Below are positions 43,463 through 51,103 of a stretch of 51,103 nt of DNA, one piece after another; position 1 is the stretch's first letter, and each line of letters opens with the position of its first letter. Source of the stretch: an uncultured bacterium. GTDB lineage: Bacteria; Verrucomicrobiota; Lentisphaeria; Victivallales; Victivallaceae. The DNA lies in assembly GCA_900551245.1 (NCBI GenBank), contig URVC01000029.1, forward strand, positions 1 to 51,103. Direction: 5' to 3'. A model generated the notes under the pieces. The model searched no databases, was not told the DNA's origin, and saw only the letters and a list, made by a program, of their open reading frames with translations. The position numbers were made by a program, and so were the translations under genes.

Positions 43463-44538
43463 GGGCGCCAGTCGCGGATTTCGAGCGACAGCCGGCCGGG
43501 AGTCGGGGGGCGTCCTTCGCTCTGATCGACCAGCTGTTGCACCAGCGTTTCCGCAAGTTCGTGAATCCGGTTCTCCAGCAGAGTGCAGGGGAAGGGCAGC
43601 ACCAGTTCATTCTCCCGCGTTTTGTGAATGTAGAGCCGGATATCCTCCGGAACCTTCACGTTGTAACGGTAGAATGCCATCGTCAGACCGCTGACCAGAT
43701 CGTCGGAGAAGAGCAGAAACGCTTCCGGGTGCTCCGGCTGCTGCCATATCGCCTGAAATCCATTGTACGCAAACGTGGTGCTGTCCAGCACCTTCGCCAC
43801 GCCGAGACGGCTGCTGTCGAAGATCCACTCCGGACGGACTTGGAGCTGCTGTCTCCGCAACTGTTGAAACAGCTGCTGGTGGATTTCGTTTTCCGGACTG
43901 CCGTCCGGATTCACAATCTGATTGGCGGCCAGGATGCCGAGTTCCCGGATGCCGTCCCGCCGGATTCGCGTCGCGATCTCTCGGATTGTTTCCGTCGAGA
44001 AGAAGGAGACCCGGTTGGGAATCCGCATGGAGGTGAGGGCGGAAAACGGAATCGGCAGCCGGGCGAAAAAAGGATACTGATCCGGCGTGAGATTGCGGAC
44101 GATCACCCCCTGAATCTGACGGTTTTCCGCCAGTTTTTTCAACTGCTCCAGCCCGTTTTGCGACGGAGTGTCGTAGATCACCATGCAACGGATTCCCCGG
44201 GCGGAAAAGCTCTCCTCGAGCATTTCAATCAGCAGCCGGGTGAAATTTTCTCCGCGTTGAATGAAGAGCCAGCTCAGGTAGATTGCCGCACAGGTCAGTT
44301 TTTCCACCCCCGTCGTAACGACGGTTCCCGCCTTCGGGCGGCGGGTCAGAAGCCCCTCCTTCACCAGTGCCGCCAGCGCGTGGTGGACGTTCGACTCCGC
44401 CGTGCCGAACGTGCCCGCCAGCTCCCGGGCGGAGGGGAGCCGGTCGCCCGGCTTCAGGCCGCCTTTCCGGATTTCCGCCCGGAAATGCTCCACAATCTGG
44501 GAGCGGATACTTTTTTTCGGATCGATTTCAAAATTCAT
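43459..44538 (-). CDS. GntR-type DNA-binding regulator with LacI-like sensor domain
   Basis: A 359-residue regulator. Residues 5-75 form a GntR winged helix (SIRSQIVEHFRAEIRKGGLK, then DRLPSARELAGTFG). The rest resembles a periplasmic-binding-protein-like sugar sensor (IQGVIVRNLTPDQYPFF, FLLFSDDLVSGLTMAF), as in AraR-type GntR/LacI hybrids. The start at 44538 is chosen because the upstream in-frame extension is AT-rich and lies in the divergent promoter region. It probably controls the divergent transporter gene in response to a sugar. Confidence 0.88.
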   Translation of the reverse strand: MNFEIDPKKSIRSQIVEHFRAEIRKGGLKPGDRLPSARELAGTFGTAESNVHHALAALVKEGLLTRRPKAGTVVTTGVEKLTCAAIYLSWLFIQRGENFTRLLIEMLEESFSARGIRCMVIYDTPSQNGLEQLKKLAENRQIQGVIVRNLTPDQYPFFARLPIPFSALTSMRIPNRVSFFSTETIREIATRIRRDGIRELGILAANQIVNPDGSPENEIHQQLFQQLRRQQLQVRPEWIFDSSRLGVAKVLDSTTFAYNGFQAIWQQPEHPEAFLLFSDDLVSGLTMAFYRYNVKVPEDIRLYIHKTRENELVLPFPCTLLENRIHELAETLVQQLVDQSEGRPPTPGRLSLEIRDWRP

Positions 44539-44720
44539 CTTCGGTTTCCCGCCGTTCCGGTTCCGGCATGAATATAGGCGGAATCTCCCTTTTTTGCAAC
44601 CGGAAAATAAATTTTTCGACGAAATAATCACTATAATCTCTATTTGCAATTGAATTCTGAAAAAATCCGGCTATCTTAACCGGGGAGCCTCCGGAAGGTG
44701 CGGAGACGACAGGAGACAGA
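44539..44720. promoter_or_regulatory. Divergent promoter region of the GntR-type regulator and transporter
   Basis: AT-rich spacer with TATAAT at 44632-44637 on the plus strand and TATAGT overlapping it on the minus strand. No clear -35 is seen for either, so regulation by the flanking GntR-type protein is likely. Confidence 0.45.
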
Positions 44721-45665
44721 TTGGATATGGCGACGGGAATTCTTTTTGCGGTGCTGACCGGCATCAGCTGGATCTGGGTCGGGGTGGTTGTCAGCTATGC
44801 GGCGCGCAACCGGGTGAACATTCCGTATATTCAGCTGTTTCAGACTCTGACGGGGATCTTGATCAGCGTTATCGTGCTCTGTACCATGGGGATGCTGATG
44901 AAGGACGCCCCGGAACTTTCTGCGCGGACGAAGTGGATCACCGCCTGCAGTATGATTGCATTCGGCATCCTCAACTACTTCATGTTTCTGGCGATGGGGG
45001 CGGCGATGCGGCGCGGGCCGAACGGCATTGTCTGGGCGGTGGTGCAGGCAGGTATCCTCTTCCCGTTTCTGATGGGGATTCTGGTGTTTCACGTCGAGCC
45101 GACGCTGAGCCGGGTCGGCGGGATGCTGCTGATCGTCGGCAGTGTAATTTTGTTCGGGCTGGGGAAGGAAACGAAGGCGGCGGGGAATGCTCCGGTGACG
45201 CGAAAGAACTGCTGGTATCTCTTCGCCCTGCTGGGAATGCTGCTCTGCGGACTCAATCAGTGCTGTGCAAATCTCCCTTCCTACCTGAACAACGGCGAGT
45301 CGGTCGGCAGTGTCTATCGCGCCTGTCTTTCGCAGGTGGGAATGCTCTGCGGATGGCTGATCGGAGCGGCGGCGACCCGGACGCTCTCCCGGCCGGAATT
45401 TCGACCGGGGGAGTTCCGGAAGATCCTGTTTTTTGCGATTTCCCTCAATGCCGTCGGGTTGACGGCGAACTATCTCCTGTTCTACAATGCGCTCGATTTT
45501 CTGGCAAAGGCGGGAGCCGGTTCGCTCGGATACCCGCTGGTGGTGAGCTCCTGCGTCGTCGGTTTTTTTCTCTACAGCGCAATTTTCCTGCGGGAAAAGG
45601 GCGGATTTTTTCAGAAAAGCGGATGCATTCTCGGCATTGCGGGCATCGTCATCATCTGTTTGTAG
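44721..45665 (+). CDS. RhaT/DMT-type sugar transporter, ten-helix membrane protein
   Basis: A 314-residue inner-membrane protein with about ten hydrophobic helices, for example GILFAVLTGISWIWVGVVVS, IAFGILNYFMFLAMGAAM, GGMLLIVGSVILFGLG and GCILGIAGIVIICL. Gly-rich helix pairs and the EamA-like two-fold pattern place it with drug/metabolite and RhaT/GRP sugar transporters. TTG at 44721 has AGGAG five bases upstream; ATG at 44727 is the alternative. Divergent from a sugar-sensing GntR-type regulator, it is probably a proton-linked carbohydrate uptake carrier. Confidence 0.75.
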   Translation: MDMATGILFAVLTGISWIWVGVVVSYAARNRVNIPYIQLFQTLTGILISVIVLCTMGMLMKDAPELSARTKWITACSMIAFGILNYFMFLAMGAAMRRGPNGIVWAVVQAGILFPFLMGILVFHVEPTLSRVGGMLLIVGSVILFGLGKETKAAGNAPVTRKNCWYLFALLGMLLCGLNQCCANLPSYLNNGESVGSVYRACLSQVGMLCGWLIGAAATRTLSRPEFRPGEFRKILFFAISLNAVGLTANYLLFYNALDFLAKAGAGSLGYPLVVSSCVVGFFLYSAIFLREKGGFFQKSGCILGIAGIVIICL

Positions 45666-45742
45666 TATGCCGGACGAAGAGTTGGAGGGCGCGATCCGGG
45701 GTGTGGTTGGCCGGAGGCCGAGACTTTGAAAATGGAGGAAAC

Positions 45743-46717
45743 ATGTTGCGGATTTTGCGGTTGAGCTGTGTACGATGGAGTCTGGCGGTGATGATGGGGG
45801 GCATGATGTCGATGGCGGAGGCGAAGGAGGCGGAGGAGTTCGCCTGGGCGGGAATTTTCCCCGGGCAGATCAAAACGGTCGCCCTGGTGGCTCCCGCCTG
45901 CCCGGCGAACTCCTCCGAAGCGCTGGATCGGGCAATTGCCCGGTTGAAACAGGCGGGCATTCGTGTCAAGCTGATGCCGCACGCCCGCGAAGGGGAGCCG
46001 GCGACCCGGTACGAGACCATCGCCGTGGAGAAACGGGTCGCAGATCTGGAGCAGGCGTGGCTCGACCCAGAGGTGGATCTTGTCTGGTGCATCCGCGGCG
46101 GGACCGGCACGCCCGATGTGGTGGAGAAGGTGGATTGGAAAAAACTGCGGAGCCGCCCCGATCTGCCGCTGCTCGGCTTCAGCGACATCACCGCCCTGCA
46201 GCTGGCCATGCTCAAGGAGCGGGCCGGCCACCCCTTCGCGGCGCCCTCGTTGCTCGGACTGCTGACGGTGGATGCGCCCAGCCTGGAGAACTTCCGGCGG
46301 GCGATGCACGGGAAGCCGGCCGAACCGGTCCAGCTGCTACCCATTCGCGGCGGGGAGGCTTCCGGGCTCGCGCTGGCCGGCCACCTGCGGTTGCTGGAGA
46401 CGATGAACCGGACCCGCTTCCGCCCCGATACTGCCGGGAAGGTGATCTTCATCGAGTCTCCGGATTTTCACCCGGAGCAGGTGCGTGCTTCGCTCAGCCG
46501 TCTTCGCGAGGCGGGCTTCTTCGACAATTGCGCCGCAGTGGTGTTCGGCACGCTCAGCCGTTGCGGCCACGAGGCGGAAACGGTGGTCCGCGATTTCGCC
46601 GCGACGGTGAAAGTGCCCGTCTACATGGGATTCCCCTATGGACACACTTCGCGCAATCAGGTGATCGACCTGCGTGGCCGGGTGGTGATTGACGCCGGCG
46701 GTGTGCTGCGCCGCTGA
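45743..46717 (+). CDS. LD-carboxypeptidase-like (S66) protein with signal peptide
   Basis: A 324-residue S66 peptidase. Family members trim the terminal D-Ala from tetrapeptide muropeptides or related substrates. The nucleophile is S147 in LLGFSDIT, the Glu is in IFIESPDF near 238, and His is in PYGHTSRNQ near 302, forming the expected Ser-Glu-His set. Unlike cytoplasmic LdcA it has an N-terminal hydrophobic segment (SLAVMMGGMMSMAEA), so it is probably exported. GGAGG precedes the ATG. It lies 77 bases after the transporter gene and may share its transcript. Confidence 0.87.
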   Translation: MLRILRLSCVRWSLAVMMGGMMSMAEAKEAEEFAWAGIFPGQIKTVALVAPACPANSSEALDRAIARLKQAGIRVKLMPHAREGEPATRYETIAVEKRVADLEQAWLDPEVDLVWCIRGGTGTPDVVEKVDWKKLRSRPDLPLLGFSDITALQLAMLKERAGHPFAAPSLLGLLTVDAPSLENFRRAMHGKPAEPVQLLPIRGGEASGLALAGHLRLLETMNRTRFRPDTAGKVIFIESPDFHPEQVRASLSRLREAGFFDNCAAVVFGTLSRCGHEAETVVRDFAATVKVPVYMGFPYGHTSRNQVIDLRGRVVIDAGGVLRR

Positions 46718-46741
46718 ATCTGTGACGCGGGGAGGGGGGGC

Positions 46742-47626
46742 TTATTCGCTTTCCCGCGGGGGATGTTCCCGAAACTCCCGCGGAGATAGTCCGGTGAATT
46801 TCCGGAAACAGCGTGAGAAGTAGTTGCTGTCGGCGAATCCGGTGGCGGTTGCGATCTCCGAAACCGGCAGCCGGGTGTTCAACAGCAGTGCCCGGGCGTG
46901 GCGGATGCGAATCCGGTTGAGGCAGTTGATCGGCGACTCGCCGGTCCCTTTGCGGATCAGGCGGTAGAGGGTGACTTCGGAGATTGCCGCATGGCGGGCG
47001 ATCTCCGGCAGTGTCAGCGCAGAACTGTAATTTTTTTCCAGAAAGCTGAGCACCTGACCGAGGCGGAAAAGTTCCTGCTGCTTCGACGGCACAGTCAGTT
47101 CCGTAAAATAGTCGGTGAGCATTCCGACAAGCTCCATGAAGACGGCCAGCGCCTGGAACTGGTGCCCCGGCCGGTTTTCCGAAAGCGTGCTGTCGAGCCG
47201 TTCGATCTCATTTTCGGCGCGGCGCTGGGTCTCCCGGTCGAGCCGGAGGTGGCGGAAGCCGCCGCCGGGCAGCCACTGTTCCGGCTCCAGCACAAAGAGT
47301 GCCTGATACCCGGGGGATTTGGCCAGGTCGCAGAGCGGCAGGAGCTGGGGCGCATAGATGAGATTCACCAGAGAGAAGTCGGAAACCGCCTCATACGCGT
47401 GCGCCGTGCCGGGCCGGATCAGAAAAACGTCGCCTTCGGAAATGTCGCAGCTGCCGTTCGGCGTCACATGCCGGGCGTGCCCCGAGGTCACCAGCACGAG
47501 TTCGAAAAAATCGTGCTGGTGCATCCGGCGGTTCCGGCGGTGATCGTAGCGTACCACCCGCAGCGGAAATCCCCCCTTCCAGAGAGCATCTCCCCGCAGG
47601 GACTGAATGTTCTGCAACGCGGCCAT
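46742..47626 (-). CDS. AraC family transcriptional regulator
   Basis: A 294-residue regulator. The cupin sensor contains HQHDFFELVLVTSGHARHV-type residues (MHQHDFFELVLVTSGHA) and the C-terminal double helix-turn-helix ends VSEIATATGFADSNYFSRCF. It is transcribed away from the 1033-residue putative glycosidase and is its likely activator. It converges on the LD-carboxypeptidase gene with only 24 bases between the stops. Confidence 0.93.
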   Translation of the reverse strand: MAALQNIQSLRGDALWKGGFPLRVVRYDHRRNRRMHQHDFFELVLVTSGHARHVTPNGSCDISEGDVFLIRPGTAHAYEAVSDFSLVNLIYAPQLLPLCDLAKSPGYQALFVLEPEQWLPGGGFRHLRLDRETQRRAENEIERLDSTLSENRPGHQFQALAVFMELVGMLTDYFTELTVPSKQQELFRLGQVLSFLEKNYSSALTLPEIARHAAISEVTLYRLIRKGTGESPINCLNRIRIRHARALLLNTRLPVSEIATATGFADSNYFSRCFRKFTGLSPREFREHPPRESE

Positions 47627-47658
47627 CGATCGCTCCCTTTTAAAAATGCTTTGAAAGA

Positions 47659-47687
47659 ATTGTACTATCTTCTGAAAGAAAAGTCAA
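47659..47687 (-). promoter_or_regulatory. Promoter of the AraC gene
   Basis: On the minus strand TTGACT (complement of 47682-47687), 17 bases and TACAAT (complement of 47659-47664) form a strong promoter. On the opposite strand TATATT (47710-47715) serves the glycosidase but lacks a good -35, consistent with activator dependence. Confidence 0.65.
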
Positions 47688-47734
47688 GGATTTTTTGGGC
47701 CTTTTCGCTATATTATTCAAAAAAGGAGGCGAAA

Positions 47735-50700
47735 GTGTCCGAGACGATGATCGAACTGTTTTCCGCCCCCGGTGCGGAGTACCGGGGAATGCCGTTCTGG
47801 AGCTGGAACGGCAGACTGGAGCCGGAAAAACTGCGTCGCCAGATCCGGGAATTCAAGGCGATGGGGCTGGGCGGCTTCTTCATGCACTCCCGGGTCGGAC
47901 TGGCGACGCCCTATCTCGGCCGGGAGTGGTTCGACTGCATCCGTGCCTCCGTCGATGAAGCCCAAAAAAACGGATTGATTCCCTGCCTTTACGACGAGGA
48001 TCGCTGGGCATCCGGTGCGGCAGGGGGGCTGGTGACATGCGACCCGGCCTGCCGGGCGTGGATCCTCTATCTGCACGCCCACTCCGGGCCGGCGCATCCG
48101 GTGAGTTTCGGATTCTGGAGTGCCCGCCTCGACGGCGCGGTCGCCCGCAATCTTCACCACGGTGAACCGGGGCCCGGCGAGACCCGCTTCGAAATCTTCG
48201 CCGAAGAGGAGCCGCGCAACGCCTGGTTCAACGGATACACCTATCTGGACGTGCTCAACCCCGATGCGGTGAAGCGGTTCATCGAAGTGACCTACGAGCG
48301 GTACAAACGGGAACTCGGCGAGGAGTTCGGCGGTGCGGTTCCGGCGATCTTCACCGATGAGCCGCACTACTGGCGCTACGCCAATCTGGTGCCGCTGCCC
48401 TGGCCGGGGGCGGCGGACGCGCCATGGACCCCGCGCCTCCCGGAACTTTTCCGGGAACGTTTCGGGTACGATCTTGCCGGGCATCTGCCCGAACTCTTCT
48501 ACGACTGTCCGGAGAGAGCGCAGTCGCCGGCCCGCTATCACTACTGGCAGTTGTTGACGGAGCTGTTTGTAAATTCCTTTACCAGACAGCTCGGCACCTG
48601 GTGTGAAACAAACCGCATCGCGCTCACCGGCCACCTGCTCTGGGAGGATACGCCTTCCTCGCAGACCCGCTGTGTCGGCGCTTCGATGCGCCACTATCCC
48701 TGGATGCAGATTCCCGGCATCGATCAGCTGACCGAATATGGCCAGCTCTACGACGCCTGCAAACAGCTCTCGAGCGCGGCGCGCCAGTTCGACCGGCCGG
48801 TGCGGATCAGCGAGGTCTACGGCTGTACCGGCTGGGATATGAGTTTTGCCGGATACAAGGCGATGGGCGACTGGCAGTACGCGCTCGGCGTCAACCGCCG
48901 CTGTCTGCATCTGTCATTCTATACGATGGAGGGGGAGGCGAAGCGCGATTATCCGGCCTCCTTCTCGCCGCATTCCAGCTTCTGCAACGTGCTGAAGTTT
49001 CTGGAAGACTATTTCGCCCGGCTCGGCGTGTTGCTCAGCCACGGTCGCGAAGTGCGCGATCTGCTGGTGATCCACCCGGTGGAATCGGCATGGATTCTGC
49101 TGAACCGCGATCTCTCTGCCGCGCAGGAGTTCGACCGGAAACTGGCGCATCTGCGCAACCTCCTCTTCGATCGCGCGCTCGATTTCGATTACGGCGATGA
49201 GGAGCATCTGGCGCAGTTCGGACAGGTGGAACCGGGGCCGCGGCTGAAACTCGGTTCCGGCGTCTATCGTGCGGTGCTGCTGCCGGAGATGGAGACGATC
49301 CGCAGTTCCACGCTGGCGCTGTTGCGCCGCTTCCGCGAAAACGGCGGAGTTGTCTGCGCCGCCGGAGAAGCTCCCCGCCGGGTGGATGGCGTTCCGCATC
49401 CGGCGGCTCTGGAGTTCTGGCGCGACCTGCCGCGCGGTGTCGAAGCGGTGGAGCCGCTGGTCCGGCGGGTGCGTTTCACGACGAAAGAGGGGGAACCCGT
49501 TCCGGGGCTGCTCCACCAGTTGCGGGAGTCGGAGGAGGGGCTGGATCTCTTTCTCTGCAATCCCGGATTTGCATCGGAGGTCCCCGACGAACACCGCATC
49601 CGCTGTGTGGAGCGGCGGCGCGAAGTGCCGTTTGTCGCGGTGGAACTCTTCACCTCCCGGAGCGGTTTCCTGTATGAACTGGTGCCGGAGAGCGGAAAAA
49701 TTCTGCGTCATCCGATGGAAAAATCTTCGGATGGATACTGCTGGTCGACATCCTTTAAGGCATTGCAGAGCAGAATATTCCACTTCTCGTTTCAGGAGAT
49801 CCCCGGAGCGGAAAATCCGGAGCCGTTCCGGACGGATTTCCAGATGGAACTGGCCCCCCGGGAGTGGGCGATTTCCCGTGACGAACCGAATGTGCTGGTG
49901 CTCGACCGGGCCGCGTGGACCCTGGGGGAGGGGAGCCGGCACAAGCCGGATTTCATCCTGCGGATTGACGACGCGGTCCGCAGGGCGCTCCAGGTCCCGG
50001 TCCGGGGGGGACGGATGGTCCAGCCGTGGGCGAGGAGGCAGGAAGCTGTCGTACATGCGCCACTTGAACTGGAGTACCGGTTCAACGTCGCCTCTCTGCC
50101 GGAAGGCGAGCTGTATCTTGCACTCGAACGGCCGGAGGCGTGGCGGATTACACTCAACGGCGTATCGCTGGAGAATCGTCCGGAAGCCGGTTTTTGGATC
50201 GACGACGCGATTCGCCGCCTGCCGGTTCCGGCAAAACTTCTGCACTGCGGCGAAAACCGATTGTGTCTCTCGCAGGAGTACCGTTCCGACAGTGCCGGAC
50301 TGGAGGCGCTCTATCTGCTTGGTGAATTCTGCGTGGAGAATGGTTCGCTTCAGCCTCTTCGCCACACGCTTCCCCCGGGGGACTGGTGTCGGCTGGGGTT
50401 CCCAAACTATGCCGGCAATATGGTGTATCGAACCACATTCGACTGGAACCGGATGGAGCCGGGTCGCCTGCGTCTGCGGCTGGGGGAGCACGGCTCGACC
50501 GCGTTGCGGATCCGGTTCAACGGCAGGGAGGCGGGCATTCTCGGCTGGGAACCGTGGGAGCTGGAGCTCGGCCGGCCGGTCTGCGGCAGAAATACGTTGG
50601 AGATCGAGGTGATCGGCTCCCGGCGCAATGCGCTCGGCCCGTTCTTCCTGTCTGAACCGCATCCGCTGCGCTTCGGCGCGAACGAGTTCCGGGAGTACGC

Positions 50701-50836
50701 CCATCCGGAATATCGGAATCTGACCGCTCACGGATTGTTTTCGCCGCTGGAACTCTTCTGGGAGAGCTCTGCAGCAAAAGAGTCTGCCGTTCACACAGAA
50801 TCTGTTCATCTAGGAGATGGTATGATACATTACTGA
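47735..50836 (+). CDS. Large putative glycosidase, GH106-like
   Basis: A 1033-residue protein without a clear signal peptide. The start is GTG at 47735, five bases after GGAGG; the long in-frame extension upstream runs through the divergent AraC gene and is rejected. MPFWSWNGRLEPEKLRRQI, GGFFMHSRVGLATPYLG and LYDEDRWASGAAGG at the N-terminus are typical of a family of large proteins annotated as glycosyl hydrolases related to GH106 rhamnosidases. FTDEPHYW and SEVYGCTGWDMSF contain likely acidic catalytic residues. The last 250 residues look like galactose-binding-type beta sandwiches. The substrate is unknown. A divergent AraC gene implies sugar induction. Confidence 0.7.
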   Translation: MSETMIELFSAPGAEYRGMPFWSWNGRLEPEKLRRQIREFKAMGLGGFFMHSRVGLATPYLGREWFDCIRASVDEAQKNGLIPCLYDEDRWASGAAGGLVTCDPACRAWILYLHAHSGPAHPVSFGFWSARLDGAVARNLHHGEPGPGETRFEIFAEEEPRNAWFNGYTYLDVLNPDAVKRFIEVTYERYKRELGEEFGGAVPAIFTDEPHYWRYANLVPLPWPGAADAPWTPRLPELFRERFGYDLAGHLPELFYDCPERAQSPARYHYWQLLTELFVNSFTRQLGTWCETNRIALTGHLLWEDTPSSQTRCVGASMRHYPWMQIPGIDQLTEYGQLYDACKQLSSAARQFDRPVRISEVYGCTGWDMSFAGYKAMGDWQYALGVNRRCLHLSFYTMEGEAKRDYPASFSPHSSFCNVLKFLEDYFARLGVLLSHGREVRDLLVIHPVESAWILLNRDLSAAQEFDRKLAHLRNLLFDRALDFDYGDEEHLAQFGQVEPGPRLKLGSGVYRAVLLPEMETIRSSTLALLRRFRENGGVVCAAGEAPRRVDGVPHPAALEFWRDLPRGVEAVEPLVRRVRFTTKEGEPVPGLLHQLRESEEGLDLFLCNPGFASEVPDEHRIRCVERRREVPFVAVELFTSRSGFLYELVPESGKILRHPMEKSSDGYCWSTSFKALQSRIFHFSFQEIPGAENPEPFRTDFQMELAPREWAISRDEPNVLVLDRAAWTLGEGSRHKPDFILRIDDAVRRALQVPVRGGRMVQPWARRQEAVVHAPLELEYRFNVASLPEGELYLALERPEAWRITLNGVSLENRPEAGFWIDDAIRRLPVPAKLLHCGENRLCLSQEYRSDSAGLEALYLLGEFCVENGSLQPLRHTLPPGDWCRLGFPNYAGNMVYRTTFDWNRMEPGRLRLRLGEHGSTALRIRFNGREAGILGWEPWELELGRPVCGRNTLEIEVIGSRRNALGPFFLSEPHPLRFGANEFREYAHPEYRNLTAHGLFSPLELFWESSAAKESAVHTESVHLGDGMIHY

Positions 50837-50862
50837 TATTCGCGGTTTCTGCTTGTTGCGTG
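50812..50862 (+). repeat. 51-base direct repeat, copy 1
   Basis: This copy covers the last codons of the putative glycosidase and shares 44 of 51 bases with 51053-51103, including a 15-base identical core TTCGCGGTTTCTGCTTG-type segment. It directly precedes the transposase remnant. Confidence 0.85.
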
Positions 50863-50865
50863 TAA

Positions 50866-51036
50866 CTTGCGACGATAGTGGTAAAGCCTTCACAGTTCAA
50901 TGAGATCAACAAATCCACGAAAAAAGTGGACAAATATAACGCGAAAGTGTTGGCGGAGTTTCCGGAAAAGGCTATACTTCCGAAGGTAGGAATGAAAGAC
51001 GATTTACAGGTGAAAAAGGTTACTGCCATCCCATAG
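50866..51036 (+). pseudogene. IS110-family transposase remnant
   Basis: A 56-codon open stretch reads LATIVVKPSQFNEINKSTKK, then VDKYNAKVLAEFPEKAILPK and VGMKDDLQVKK. This matches the end of the DEDD domain of IS110-type transposases, where a VVNPxQF...KTDxxDAxxLA pattern is usual. The family's Thr-Asp and Asp-Ala appear as V-D and N-A. There is no start codon in a sensible place, no catalytic remainder, and a stop (TAA) directly upstream, so it is a decayed fragment. Confidence 0.75.
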
Positions 51037-51052
51037 AATATAAAAAAATGAA

Positions 51053-51103
51053 AGGAGATGGTATGATAAATAGCTGACGTTCGCGGTTTCTGCTTGCGGC
51101 GTG
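51053..51103 (+). repeat. 51-base direct repeat, copy 2 (cut by the window end)
   Basis: Second copy, 241 bases after the first. It has AAAGGAGATGGT ahead of ATGATAAATAGCTGA, like the first copy's ATGATACATTACTGA. What follows lies outside the window. Confidence 0.85.

Noticed and set aside
46898..47734. N-terminal extension of the putative glycosidase upstream of 47735
   Set aside because: It runs antisense through the AraC gene and its promoter; GTG at 47735 has an ideal ribosome-binding site.

Overview
The window looks like chromosome of a PVC-group anaerobe, most likely Lentisphaerae (Victivallis-like). The reasons are a four-gene cassette of pseudopilin-like proteins of the kind described in Verrucomicrobia and Lentisphaerae, many AraC regulators each paired with sugar genes, repeated Gfo/Idh/MocA plus TIM-barrel epimerase pairs, ThuA, oxygen-sensitive pyruvate formate-lyase, and GC-rich coding DNA. 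This taxonomic call is an inference from gene content.

Layout. 1-4.5 kb: an ABC exporter and a large orphan putative glycosidase. 4.5-7.4 kb: an epimerase/oxidoreductase operon with a divergent AraC regulator. 7.4-14.5 kb: a type I restriction-modification locus (hsdM, three small cistrons including a Fic truncated before its catalytic motif, hsdS, hsdR), with four-base ATGA overlaps from hsdM to hsdS. 14.5-19.5 kb: a second sugar operon (isomerase, epimerase, ThuA, oxidoreductase) with a divergent AraC regulator, followed by an AraC remnant. 19.8-21.2 kb: three small genes (ABM monooxygenase, C_GCAxxG_C_C redox protein, TerB-like protein). 21.2-26.9 kb: the pseudopilin cassette on the minus strand. 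27.1-31.1 kb: an FKBP prolyl isomerase, a possible small RNA, and pyruvate formate-lyase with its activase. 31.1-36.3 kb: a serine esterase, a YbaK-type deacylase, a secreted SGNH esterase, an AraC regulator and a second arabinose/fucose isomerase-like enzyme. 36.4-43.4 kb: a glycogen operon (stand-alone glycogen-binding protein, phosphorylase, synthase, branching enzyme). 43.4-47.6 kb: a GntR-type regulator, a RhaT/DMT-type transporter, an exported LD-carboxypeptidase-like protein and an AraC regulator. 47.7-50.8 kb: a 1033-residue putative glycosidase. The last 0.3 kb holds an IS110-type transposase remnant between two copies of a 51-base repeat.

Together the genes describe a saccharolytic anaerobe. 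Specialised glycosidases and isomerases sit under local AraC control, carbon is stored as glycogen, and pyruvate is cleaved to formate and acetyl-CoA. The most unusual parts are the decayed accessory slot of the restriction locus, the hsdS 12-base repeat, and the pseudopilin cassette with GC-rich heads, AT-rich bodies and a nine-G tract. No tRNA, rRNA or CRISPR array was seen. Start codons were reassigned by ribosome-binding sites where noted; all family assignments are from reading the sequence, not from database searches.
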